In this document: one piece after another, positions 30,121 to 39,300 of the stretch
How the letters are laid out: the number at the start of each line of letters is the position of its first letter
Numbering within the stretch: the first letter of the stretch is position 1
Origin: Arenibacter sp. P308M17
Lineage (GTDB): Bacteria; Bacteroidota; Bacteroidia; Flavobacteriales; Flavobacteriaceae
NCBI RefSeq assembly: GCF_003426735.1
Contig: NZ_QVON01000007.1
Location: 124,001 to 188,000, forward strand
Reading direction: 5' to 3'
DNA: 64,000 nt
The notes under the pieces: generated by a model
What the model was told of the DNA's origin: nothing
Databases searched by the model: none
Seen by the model: the letters and a program-made list of their open reading frames with translations, nothing else
Made by a program: the position numbers and the translations under genes

Positions 30121-30864
30121 TTAATCGGTTTTTTGGACTTTTAGGTTACTTACCATAGAACTAATGACATAAAAGGCTATGATGCCCGGAATTGCCATAT
30201 ATTTCATGGTAAGTATAAGCACAAAACTTACCGTTATAAAAATATAGCGCAGGGCGTTGTCCTTAAAACTCCAATTTTTAAACTTCAGGGCAAACAATGG
30301 AATACGGGCATTAAGCAGATAGGAACTCAATAGCGTAGTCCCTATCAAAAACCATTTGTTCAAAATTATGGCATTTAAATAATCGTTGTTGTGATATAGC
30401 AATATTAAGGGGAAGGAAAGTATCAACAAGGCATTGGCCGGTGTTGGGAGCCCTACAAAAGAGGAAACCTGATTTTCATCCAGATTAAACTTAGCCAATC
30501 GATAGGCCGAGGCCAGGGTAATCAGAAACCCGAAATAAGGAATCAAAGGAATATCGGGTGTGGCCGAATCCAAATGCAGTCCGATGTTCCATCCACCGCT
30601 ATAGGACATGTTCAACAACTGAAACATCACTATACCGGGTACCAATCCGCTCGTAATTACATCGGCCAAGGAATCCAATTGCAGTCCCAATTCACTTTTT
30701 ACCTTCAAGGCCCTAGCGGCCAATCCATCAAAAAAATCAAAAAAAATACCTAAAAAGACAAAAAAAGCGGCCATCTCCAACTTGTTCAAAACCGCAAACA
30801 CGGTGGCTATACAACCACAAAAAACATTCAATAGGGTAATGATATTCGGAATATGGCTCTTCAT
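30121..30864 (-). CDS. pssA: CDP-alcohol phosphatidyltransferase (phosphatidylserine synthase)
   Basis: Membrane enzyme that joins CDP-diacylglycerol to an alcohol, here most likely serine on the way to phosphatidylethanolamine. It is 247 residues with about seven hydrophobic segments. The family motif D-G-x2-A-R-x8-G-x3-D-x3-D is intact: DGLAARALKVKSELGLQLD followed by SLAD. PNIITLLNVFCGCIATVFA at the N-terminus is the type II PssA pattern. It converges with lptB and is not followed by psd, which must be elsewhere. Confidence 0.93.
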   Translation of the reverse strand: MKSHIPNIITLLNVFCGCIATVFAVLNKLEMAAFFVFLGIFFDFFDGLAARALKVKSELGLQLDSLADVITSGLVPGIVMFQLLNMSYSGGWNIGLHLDSATPDIPLIPYFGFLITLASAYRLAKFNLDENQVSSFVGLPTPANALLILSFPLILLYHNNDYLNAIILNKWFLIGTTLLSSYLLNARIPLFALKFKNWSFKDNALRYIFITVSFVLILTMKYMAIPGIIAFYVISSMVSNLKVQKTD

Positions 30865-31064
30865 CGGTCTTGTTTTTACTTGGTTCTACAGCGACATTTG
30901 CCTATCGCAACTTCGGTATTCTCCTGTAAAAATACCATTTATTAAAAAATGCTGTTAAAATATATCCTGTTTTTTATAATAGCTAATACTATCCGTCTTA
31001 AATCTTATAAATTATTCGATATTTGCGTTGATAATTTCAAAAAAATAGTGGCTCCCTATAGTAT

Positions 31065-32249
31065 ATGACCATCAGGATTCTTTTTATTATATTCTTTTTG
31101 GGCCCGATCTTCCACGGCGCCGCACAGCTAAGGGAGTTATCGCCAGAATCCCAAATAAGCGTTTTAACTTGTGGCTCAGGAAGTGACCTCTATACCACTT
31201 TTGGACATAGTGCCTTTAGGGTCCAAGATCCTTCCCAAGGATTGGACGTGGTCTATAATTATGGGACTTTTAATTTTGACCCGCCCGTGTTCTATGTGGA
31301 GTTTGCCATGGGCAAGTTAAACTATTCCCTGAGCAAGCAGAGCATGCCCAACTTTTTGTACGCCTACGAAATGGAGAATAGATGGGTAAAAGAACAGCTC
31401 TTGCAACTCAACCCAACCGAAAGGAATGATTTATTCCTATTTTTGGAAAAAAATTATCTCCCGGAAAATAGGGATTACAAATACGATTTCTTTTTTAACA
31501 ATTGTGCCACCAAAATTGGGGACGTACTTCAGGAGGCCCTGGGCAAAAACCTACATTTTAATGAAGGTCATTTGGAAAAAAACTATACCTTCAGGCAGCT
31601 TATACACCAAAACTTATTTACCAATTCATGGTCCAGCTTTGGCATAGACCTAGCCTTAGGAGCTATAATAGATAAAACCGCCACCCTTAAAGAACATATG
31701 TTTTTGCCCCTGTACGTTTCGGAACAATTGAACAATACCACCTTGTCCGAAAACGATTTGGTAGTTAGGGAGCGGTCTGTTCTAACCACTGTAAAAAGGG
31801 AGGAAAAGGGATATTTTTTGGCCTCTCCCCTATTTTGGATATTGGCCATGGTATTGTTTGTTCTGACCATCACCTATATCGACTATAAGAATCATGTTAG
31901 AAGCAGGCTAATGGATTCCATATTATTTTTTGTTACCGGGCTGGCCGGTGTTGTACTCATTTTCCTATGGTTTTTTACCGATCATACGGCCACCGCCAAT
32001 AATTTTAATATCCTATGGGTATTTCCGCTAAATTTAATTATTGGCTTTTTCATTGTTAAAAAGAACAACGCCCCCAGTTGGTTGCCCAAATACTTATTAT
32101 TTTTGTTGGGATTATTGGGCTTAACCATGTTTTTGGCAGTATTTAGAGTACAAGTGTTCTCCCCCTTGGCCATTCCCCTTTGGATAATGCTTGGCGTTAG
32201 ATATCTCTTTTTATGGAAGTTTTTCCGACAACACACCAGTTTAAAATAA
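31065..32249 (+). CDS. DUF4105 (Lnb N-terminal-like) membrane protein
   Basis: A 394-residue envelope protein. The signal peptide MTIRILFIIFFLGPIFHGAAQ precedes a periplasmic DUF4105 domain (about 25-240) with LTCGSGSDLYTTFGHSAFRV and YDFFFNNCATKIGDVL, giving a His and a Cys that resemble a papain-like pair; the tail (about 260-390) has five hydrophobic helices. DUF4105 is related to the periplasmic domain of the lipoprotein acyltransferase Lnb, so lipoprotein N-terminal modification is an attractive but unproven role. It is 8 bp before the ABC-F gene. Confidence 0.85.
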   Translation: MTIRILFIIFFLGPIFHGAAQLRELSPESQISVLTCGSGSDLYTTFGHSAFRVQDPSQGLDVVYNYGTFNFDPPVFYVEFAMGKLNYSLSKQSMPNFLYAYEMENRWVKEQLLQLNPTERNDLFLFLEKNYLPENRDYKYDFFFNNCATKIGDVLQEALGKNLHFNEGHLEKNYTFRQLIHQNLFTNSWSSFGIDLALGAIIDKTATLKEHMFLPLYVSEQLNNTTLSENDLVVRERSVLTTVKREEKGYFLASPLFWILAMVLFVLTITYIDYKNHVRSRLMDSILFFVTGLAGVVLIFLWFFTDHTATANNFNILWVFPLNLIIGFFIVKKNNAPSWLPKYLLFLLGLLGLTMFLAVFRVQVFSPLAIPLWIMLGVRYLFLWKFFRQHTSLK

Positions 32250-32257
32250 CACCTTAA

Positions 32258-34138
32258 ATGAACCTACTTACCGTAGAAAACATATCCAAGTCATTTGGCG
32301 AATTATCGCTTTTCTCAAACATTTCCTTTGGTATCAACAAAGACCAAAAGATTGCGCTGATCGCCAAAAACGGCAGCGGAAAGACCTCGATCCTAAAAAT
32401 ACTTTCCGGCAAGGATGCGTCGGACAGTGGGCAGATCAATACCCGTAAGGGCATTCGAATTTCCTTTTTAGAACAAGAACCGGAATTGGACCCCAATTTA
32501 ACCGTTGAGGAAACCATTTTCGCATCGGACAACGAGGTTTTAAAAGTTATCCAAAACTACGAACGCGCACTTCTGGACCCTGAAGATGCCGATGCCTATC
32601 AAAAAGCCTTTGAAGCCATGGAACGCTATGGTGCCTGGGATTTTGAAACCCAGTACAAGCAGATCCTTTTCAAATTAAAATTGGAAGATCTAGAAGTAAA
32701 GGTAGGGCTGCTTTCCGGAGGGCAAAAGAAGCGATTGGCAATGGCCAATGCCTTGATCAACAGGCCGGACCTACTTATCCTTGATGAACCTACCAACCAT
32801 TTGGACCTGGAAATGATCGAGTGGCTGGAACAGTATTTCGCCAAAGAAAATATGACCCTGTTCATGGTTACCCACGACCGCTATTTTCTGGAGCGGGTCT
32901 GCAATGAAATTATTGAACTGGATAATGGGCAGCTATATTCCTACAAGGGCAATTATTCCTACTATTTGGAAAAGAAGGAGGCCCGGATAGAGCAGGAGGC
33001 CGTGGAACAGCACAAATCGAAAATACTGTTCAAAAAGGAATTGGATTGGATGCGGAGACAGCCCAAGGCACGGACCACCAAATCGAAATCCAGAATCGAT
33101 GATTTTCACGACATCAAGGAAAAGGCAAGTCAGCGGAGAAAGGAGCACGAGGTGCAATTGGAAATAAATATGGAACGGATGGGCAGTAAAATCGTGGAGC
33201 TCCATAAAATATCCAAATCTTTCCCCAATAAGCCCATTCTGGACAAATTTGAATACAATTTCCTGAAGGGGGAACGTATTGGCATCATAGGAAAAAATGG
33301 TACGGGAAAATCTACCTTTTTAAATATTCTGAGCGGCGGCATACCACCGGACAGTGGCAAGGTGGTCATAGGAGAAACCATTAAGTTTGGCTACTACACC
33401 CAAAAGGGCATTACCGTAAAGGAGGGTCAAAAAGTAATCGACGTGATCCGCGAATTCGGGGATTACATTCCGTTAATGAAGGGAAAACAAATTTCGGCCC
33501 AGCAACTCTTGGAACGTTTTCTGTTCGACCGTAAAAAACAATATGATTTTGTTGAAAAGTTAAGTGGAGGGGAACGCAAACGGCTATACCTGTGTACCGT
33601 ATTGATACAAAATCCCAACTTTCTGATCTTGGACGAACCCACCAACGATCTGGACATTGTAACCCTGAACGTATTGGAAAGTTTCCTACTCGATTTCCCA
33701 GGCTGCCTTTTGGTAGTTTCCCACGACCGTTATTTTATGGATAAGATCGTGGACCACCTCTTTGTTTTTAGGGGAAATGCGGAAATAGAGGACTTCCCCG
33801 GCAACTATTCCGATTTCAGGACCTATGAAGACAGCAACCTACAGGAATACAAGGCCGCCAAGGAAAAAGCCAATGAAATAAAAAACACCAAAAACAGTTG
33901 GAAAGAGGAAGAAACCGGAAAAAAACTTTCCTTTATGGAGCAAAAGGAATACAAACAATTGGAAAAGGAAATCCAAAAAATGGAATCCCAAAAAGTAGAG
34001 ATCCAGAATAAATTTACGGACAGTACCCTATCGGGCGAGGAAATTTCCAAATTGTCCATCCGCCTCAAGGAAATTACGGATGCCATTGAAGAAAAAACGG
34101 AACGCTGGTTTGAACTTTCCATGTATATGGATAACTGA
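32258..34138 (+). CDS. ABC-F family ATPase (Uup-like)
   Basis: Soluble protein with two ABC ATPase domains and no membrane segments, of the ABC-F class that works on ribosomes or, for Uup, on DNA/ribosome quality. It is 626 residues: Walker A AKNGSGKTSIL and GKNGTGKSTFL, signatures LSGGQKKRLAMA and LSGGERKRLYL, Walker B LLILDEPTNHLDLEMIEW and FLILDEPTNDLDIVTL. A charged linker (about 230-310) joins them and a C-terminal coiled coil (about 540-625) matches Uup. The coiled coil argues against an antibiotic-resistance ARE protein. Confidence 0.93.
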   Translation: MNLLTVENISKSFGELSLFSNISFGINKDQKIALIAKNGSGKTSILKILSGKDASDSGQINTRKGIRISFLEQEPELDPNLTVEETIFASDNEVLKVIQNYERALLDPEDADAYQKAFEAMERYGAWDFETQYKQILFKLKLEDLEVKVGLLSGGQKKRLAMANALINRPDLLILDEPTNHLDLEMIEWLEQYFAKENMTLFMVTHDRYFLERVCNEIIELDNGQLYSYKGNYSYYLEKKEARIEQEAVEQHKSKILFKKELDWMRRQPKARTTKSKSRIDDFHDIKEKASQRRKEHEVQLEINMERMGSKIVELHKISKSFPNKPILDKFEYNFLKGERIGIIGKNGTGKSTFLNILSGGIPPDSGKVVIGETIKFGYYTQKGITVKEGQKVIDVIREFGDYIPLMKGKQISAQQLLERFLFDRKKQYDFVEKLSGGERKRLYLCTVLIQNPNFLILDEPTNDLDIVTLNVLESFLLDFPGCLLVVSHDRYFMDKIVDHLFVFRGNAEIEDFPGNYSDFRTYEDSNLQEYKAAKEKANEIKNTKNSWKEEETGKKLSFMEQKEYKQLEKEIQKMESQKVEIQNKFTDSTLSGEEISKLSIRLKEITDAIEEKTERWFELSMYMDN

Positions 34139-34159
34139 CCCTACACAATAAAGTTTTAG

Positions 34160-34666
34160 ATGTTGTATAGGCTATTTGCATTTATAAGGTTCCAGCTGTC
34201 ATCCAGCAACCAGCACGGGGTGCACTCCCCTTTTGTTTACAGCTATATTACCAAATGCCTATACACCGCCCCACATTATAAAATACCAAAGTCCCACAAC
34301 ATTCTAATAAAGACAATGGCCTATTTTAATCTATGCCGTGTTCAATTGGTCCCCAACAATATTTCCCTGCAAAAGGAAATAACCAACCATTTAAAGGAAG
34401 TTACTTTCACCATTACCTCCAATGAATTAATTTTTATCGACCTGGCAGATAGGGCAGCCGTAGATGAATGGATTGTCCACAATGGCCACATTGCCAACGA
34501 TACCGTTGTAATTGTAAATGGGATATATAGAACAGGGAACTCCCACAAATTATGGAAGGACATCAAAGAATTGAAACAGGTAAAGGTAACCATAGACCTA
34601 TTTTACTGTGGACTGGTATTTTTTAGAAGGGAACAGGTAAAGGAACATTTTAAGATTCGGATTTAA
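34160..34666 (+). CDS. Methyltransferase-related protein lacking the SAM-binding core
   Basis: A 168-residue protein whose two ends match a flavobacterial class I methyltransferase-like family: FQLSSSNQHGVHSPFVYSYI at the N-terminus and KVTIDLFYCGLVFFRREQ with EHFKIRI at the C-terminus. Full-length relatives, from memory, are about 240 residues and have the glycine-rich motif I of a Rossmann methyltransferase in the middle. Here the middle is short and has no such motif, although IFIDLADRAAVDEW and TVVIVNGIYRT could be remnants of strands 4-5. The frame is intact, so it may be kept for a non-catalytic role. It lies 21 bp after the ABC-F gene. Confidence 0.7.
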   Translation: MLYRLFAFIRFQLSSSNQHGVHSPFVYSYITKCLYTAPHYKIPKSHNILIKTMAYFNLCRVQLVPNNISLQKEITNHLKEVTFTITSNELIFIDLADRAAVDEWIVHNGHIANDTVVIVNGIYRTGNSHKLWKDIKELKQVKVTIDLFYCGLVFFRREQVKEHFKIRI

Positions 34667-34704
34667 ACCCGTATTTTTAAGAAGATAAAGAAATTAGTAG
34701 GAAT

Positions 34705-34882
34705 AGTACATGACAAAATTTAGATCCGTAAGATTTTCCTCAATTTATGACCCCGACCCTAAAGCCCGCCTGAACGAAGTAGTCGGGCAGGGGAGAAATC
34801 GAGGAAAATCAGGCTCCCTTTAGGGATTGGGGTAAAACGGATTTTCCGAAAAATCTTGTTAAGACGATTTTTGTCATGTACT
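34705..34882. mobile_element. MITE-like element, expanded copy
   Basis: The 14-bp ends AGTACATGACAAAA (34705-34718) and TTTTGTCATGTACT (34869-34882) are exact reverse complements. Both outer 30-40 bp match the short copy at 47489-47551. Between two GATTTTCC copies (34732-34739 and 34840-34847) lie 100 bp absent from the short copy, with nested inverted repeats: GATTTTCCTC/GAGGAAAATC, CCCTAAAG/CTTTAGGG and GCCCG/CGGGC (34764-34788). There is no coding frame. The length and ends suit a non-autonomous element or REP unit; no target duplication is obvious. Confidence 0.65.
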
Positions 34883-34907
34883 TAGAAAGAAATTGAAAAT
34901 ATAACCG

Positions 34908-35051
34908 ATGGACTATATCATTTACATAGTACTGGCCGTTCTGGGAGTGGTTTTCTTTGTTGCCCAAGGATTTACCAAAAGAAGGAGCAGGGACAGAAAA
35001 TCCAGAAAATTCATGGAAGATTATAAGCGGGAAGATAACAGTAAGTCCTAG
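34908..35051 (+). CDS. Small single-span membrane protein (47 residues)
   Basis: ATG at 34908 to TAG at 35049: MDYIIYIVLAVLGVVFFVAQ, then GFTKRRSRDRKSRKFMEDYK and a short polar end. One N-terminal hydrophobic helix with a strongly basic cytoplasmic tail is a plausible small membrane protein. The composition is good and the codon use resembles neighbours. It starts 25 bp after the MITE-like element. No function can be given. Confidence 0.6.
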   Translation: MDYIIYIVLAVLGVVFFVAQGFTKRRSRDRKSRKFMEDYKREDNSKS

Positions 35052-35284
35052 GGCCAAGCCTAAAACAGTTTTGGACATGCCCTAAAGCAATCCCAACTAT
35101 TGCTCCGGCTTGCCCTCCCCTATTGACCATAAAAATTATTTGTACCCAAATAAATATACATTGACCGGTATGAAATGGGCATAAACCAATTTCATCATTG
35201 CATACCAACCAACTTATGCGAATACCTGAATGTGCAGCAATTTTTAGTTTCTTCATTTTCAGAAAAATATAAAATTTTAAAAAG

Positions 35285-35860
35285 ATGAAAATATACACCA
35301 AGACAGGCGATGACGCCACAACAGGCCTGTTTGGCGGCACCCGGGTACCCAAGCATCACATCCGAATTGAAAGTTATGGCACCTTGGACGAGCTCAATTC
35401 CTGGATCGGACTGATCAGGGACCAGCCCTTGGGAATACCTTACAAAACGGTATTGATAAAAATCCAGGAACAACTTTTTACCTTGGGTGCCCTATTGGCC
35501 ATTGAGCCCAAAAAGGAAAAACTAAAAAGTGGAAAAGACCGATTAAACATTCCCAAAATCGCTACTACGGATGTACATTTTCTAGAAAAGGAAATAGACT
35601 TAATGGAGCAGCACCTGCCCCCAATGACCAATTTTATATTGCCAGGGGGACATACAACAGTGTCATATTGTCATATTGCAAGGACTATTTGCCGTAGGGC
35701 GGAGCGTCTGACCTCCCAATTGAACGATTATGAGCCGGTAGACCCTTTATTGTTATCCTATATTAACAGGCTTTCCGATTTTCTCTTTGTATTGGCACGA
35801 AAATTGTCCTATGAAGCACAAGCAGAAGAAGTTAAGTGGATTCCGGAGAAAGGAGACTAA
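35285..35860 (+). CDS. Cob(I)alamin adenosyltransferase, PduO type
   Basis: Transfers adenosine from ATP to cob(I)alamin to make adenosylcobalamin. It is 191 residues with the N-terminal ATP-binding KIYTKTGDDATTGLFGGTRV (about residues 2-21), ESYGTLDELNSWIGL and the core ICRRAERLTSQL plus SYINRLSDFLFVLAR near the C-terminus, all PduO-type signatures. It indicates use of B12 by this organism, for example methylmalonyl-CoA mutase elsewhere. Stands alone, with no cobalamin riboswitch visible upstream. Confidence 0.95.
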   Translation: MKIYTKTGDDATTGLFGGTRVPKHHIRIESYGTLDELNSWIGLIRDQPLGIPYKTVLIKIQEQLFTLGALLAIEPKKEKLKSGKDRLNIPKIATTDVHFLEKEIDLMEQHLPPMTNFILPGGHTTVSYCHIARTICRRAERLTSQLNDYEPVDPLLLSYINRLSDFLFVLARKLSYEAQAEEVKWIPEKGD

Positions 35861-35951
35861 TAAAATCGTTAATTCTTCGTTATCAAATTATTAAAGCGAT
35901 AAAATTAGGTGAATTTTATGCAAAAAAACTTGGCTGTTTCAGTTTAAAAAT

Positions 35952-35959
35952 TACTTTTG
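35952..35959 (+). promoter_or_regulatory. Promoter: -7 box TACTTTTG
   Basis: Exact TAnnTTTG match 26 bp before the DUF2795 start, with a TTGG at 35930-35933, 18 bp upstream, at the expected distance for the -33 element. Confidence 0.6.
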
Positions 35960-35985
35960 CAAAATATAAAAAATAAATAATTACG

Positions 35986-36210
35986 ATGTATTGGACATTA
36001 GAATTGGCATCCTATTTGAGCGATGCGCCCTGGCCCGCAACAAAAGACGAATTGATAGATTACTCAATTAGAACCGGTGCACCTTTGGAGGTTGTAGAAA
36101 ACCTACAGTCCATGGAGGAAGAAGGAGGGGAAATTTATGAATCGATCGAAGAGATTTGGCCAGACTACCCTACGGAAGAAGACTATCTTTGGAACGAGGA
36201 CGAGTATTAA
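35986..36210 (+). CDS. DUF2795 domain protein
   Basis: A 74-residue acidic protein (MYWTLELASYLSDAPWPATK start) of the DUF2795 family, conserved as a small single gene in Bacteroidetes. The aromatic, D/E-rich C-terminus (EEIWPDYPTEEDYLWNEDE) is characteristic. No enzyme motif. It has its own promoter and terminator, so it is transcribed alone upstream of secA. Confidence 0.9.
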   Translation: MYWTLELASYLSDAPWPATKDELIDYSIRTGAPLEVVENLQSMEEEGGEIYESIEEIWPDYPTEEDYLWNEDEY

Positions 36211-36230
36211 AATATTAACGGAATTACAAC

Positions 36231-36258
36231 AAAAAAGTCTCATATGAGGCTTTTTTTT
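36231..36258. terminator. Bidirectional rho-independent terminator
   Basis: Six A, then AAGTCTC-ATAT-GAGGCTT as a 7-bp stem (one T-G pair), then eight T. It closes the DUF2795 transcript before secA. Confidence 0.85.
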
Positions 36259-36381
36259 TACGTAATTTTGGGGTTGGAAATCTTATATCCCAAAGATGGC
36301 ATTGCACCTGCCTACTATTTTTTTGTGTACGTATATTGGAAAAGGCTTTTACCTAGCCTTTCATTAATAACATAAATCATT

Positions 36382-39300
36382 ATGAGTTTTTTAAATTCGG
36401 TATTAAAGGTATTTGTAGGGGACAAATCAAAGAAAGACGTCAAGGACCTACAACCTTTGGTCAATCAAATAAAATCGTTCGAAGCAGCCTTGGAAAAATT
36501 AAGCCACGATGAACTTCGGGAAAAGACGGCTTTTTTCAAAAACAAAATAAAAGAAGACTGTAAGGAGATCAATGGGCAAATAGGGAAGTTGCTAAAAGAG
36601 GTCAAGGAGTCGACGGACATAGACAAGAACGAAGATATTTATGCAGAAATAGACAAACTGAAAGGGGAGATATACACCATTTCCGAAAAGACCCTGACCG
36701 ATTTGTTGCCCGAAGCCTTTGCCGTTGTTAAGGAAACAGCAAAACGCTTTGCCAATAATGAAACCATTACAGTAAAAGCGTCCGAATACGACAGACTGCT
36801 TTCCGGTTCCAAAGATTATGTCTCCCTGAATGGTGATAGTGCCATTTGGAAAAACTCCTGGGATGCCGCCGGCAAGCAGGTTACCTGGGACATGGTGCAT
36901 TATGATGTCCAGTTGATCGGCGGGATTGCCCTTCACCAAGGAAAGATTGCGGAAATGCATACAGGGGAAGGCAAGACCTTGGTCGCTACCCTGCCCCTCT
37001 ATTTAAACGCACTAACGGGAAACGGATCCCATTTGGTTACAGTGAACGATTATTTGGCCAAAAGGGACAGTGCATGGATGGCACCAATATTTGAATTCCA
37101 CGGACTTTCGGTAGATTGTATAGACAAGCACCAACCCAATTCCGACGGACGTAGGGCAGCCTATAACGCGGATATTACCTATGGTACCAACAATGAGTTC
37201 GGCTTTGATTACCTTAGGGACAATATGGCCCATACCCCCAGTGACCTGGTACAAAGACCACATAATTACGCCATTGTGGATGAGGTAGACTCCGTTCTTG
37301 TAGATGATGCACGGACCCCCTTGATCATTTCAGGTCCGGTACCTGAGGGTGATCGACATGAATTTAATGAGCTGAAACCCAAAGTAGGCGACATTGTCAA
37401 CAAACAGCGCGCCTATTTAACAGGCGTTTTGGCAGAGGCCAAAAAATTGATTGCCGAGGGAGATACCAAAGAAGGTGGTTTCCTTTTGCTACGCGTACAT
37501 AGGGGCCTTCCCAAGAACAAGGCTTTGATCAAGTTCTTAAGCGAAGAAGGGGTAAAACAATTACTTCAAAAAACCGAGAACTTTTATATGCAGGATAACA
37601 ATCGTGAAATGCCGAAGGTAGATGAAGAACTTTGGTTTGTTATCGATGAAAAAAACAATCAGATAGAGCTTACCGAAAAGGGAGTGGAATATTTATCAGG
37701 GGATGGTGACAAAGACTTTTTTGTAATGCCTGATATTGGCAACGAAATTGCAAAAATTGAGAATCAGGATCTTGAAATTAACAAGGAAGCCGAACTAAAA
37801 GAGGATTTGTTCAAGGACTTCGCCATAAAAAGTGAGCGTATCCACACCATGAACCAGCTTTTAAAGGCATATACCCTTTTTGAAAAGGACGTAGAGTATG
37901 TGGTAATGGAGAACAAGGTCATGATCGTAGACGAACAAACTGGCCGTATTATGGATGGACGCCGCTATTCCGACGGCCTGCACCAAGCCATTGAAGCCAA
38001 GGAAAATGTAAAGATCGAGGCAATGACCCAGACCTTTGCCACAGTAACCCTGCAGAACTACTTTAGGATGTACAGCAAACTGGCAGGAATGACCGGTACG
38101 GCCGTTACCGAAGCGGGGGAATTTTGGGAAATTTACAAGTTGGATGTGATGGAAATCCCTACCAACAGACCCATTGCACGAGATGATAGGCAAGATTTGA
38201 TCTACAAGACCAAACGTGAAAAGTACAATGCCATTATAGACGAGGTCACCAAAATTTCACAATCCGGCAGACCGGCACTTATTGGTACTACCTCCGTAGA
38301 GATATCCGAACTTCTTTCCCGTATGTTGACGATCAGGAAAGTACCCCACAATGTACTTAATGCAAAATTGCACAAAAAGGAGGCAGATATTGTAGCCGAG
38401 GCCGGAAATGCAGGTGTGGTAACCATAGCTACCAACATGGCAGGTCGTGGTACGGATATCAAATTGAGTGCAGAAGTTAAGAAAGCAGGCGGTTTGGCCA
38501 TTATTGGAACCGAACGCCATGATTCCAGAAGGGTAGACAGACAGCTTAGAGGACGTTCTGGACGACAGGGAGATCCGGGAAGTTCGCAATTCTATGTTTC
38601 TTTGGAAGACAACCTTATGCGATTGTTCGGCTCGGACAGAGTAGCCAAAATGATGGATAAAATGGGCTTGGAAGAAGGGGAGGTTATCCAACATTCCATG
38701 ATGACAAAATCCATTGAGCGGGCACAGAAGAAAGTGGAAGAAAACAATTTTGGAGTCCGTAAGCGATTGTTGGAATATGATGATGTTATGAACGCCCAAA
38801 GGGAAGTAGTCTATAAAAGAAGGCGCCACGCCCTACAAGGGGAGCGTCTTAAGGTAGATATCGCCAATATGATCTACGACACTTGTGAGGTAATTGTGGA
38901 TACCAATAAGGCGGCCAACGACTATAAGAACTTTGAATTTGAACTTATAAAATATTTCTCCATCACCTCACCCATTAGCGAAAACGACTTTGCCAAAATG
39001 GGCATACAGGAAATGGCGAATGTTATCTATAAGACGGCATATGCCCATTACAAGGACAAAATGGAGCGCAATGCCGCCACGGCTTTCCCGGTTATCAAAA
39101 AGGTATATGAGGACAATGCCAACAAGTTTGAACGAATCGTGGTACCATTTACGGACGGGATTAAATCCTTGAACGTAGTTACCAATCTTCAGGAGGCCTA
39201 TGAAAGCAAGGGCAACCAATTGGTAACGGATTTCGAAAAGAACATTTCCCTGGCCATCATTGACGATTCTTGGAAAACCCATCTGCGAAAAATGGACGAG

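Noticed and set aside
32258-34138. ABC-F gene as an antibiotic resistance factor
   Set aside because: The Uup-type C-terminal coiled coil and the housekeeping context argue against an ARE protein.
38257-38829. 190-codon minus-strand frame opposite secA
   Set aside because: Shadow of conserved SecA motor sequence; no start signals.
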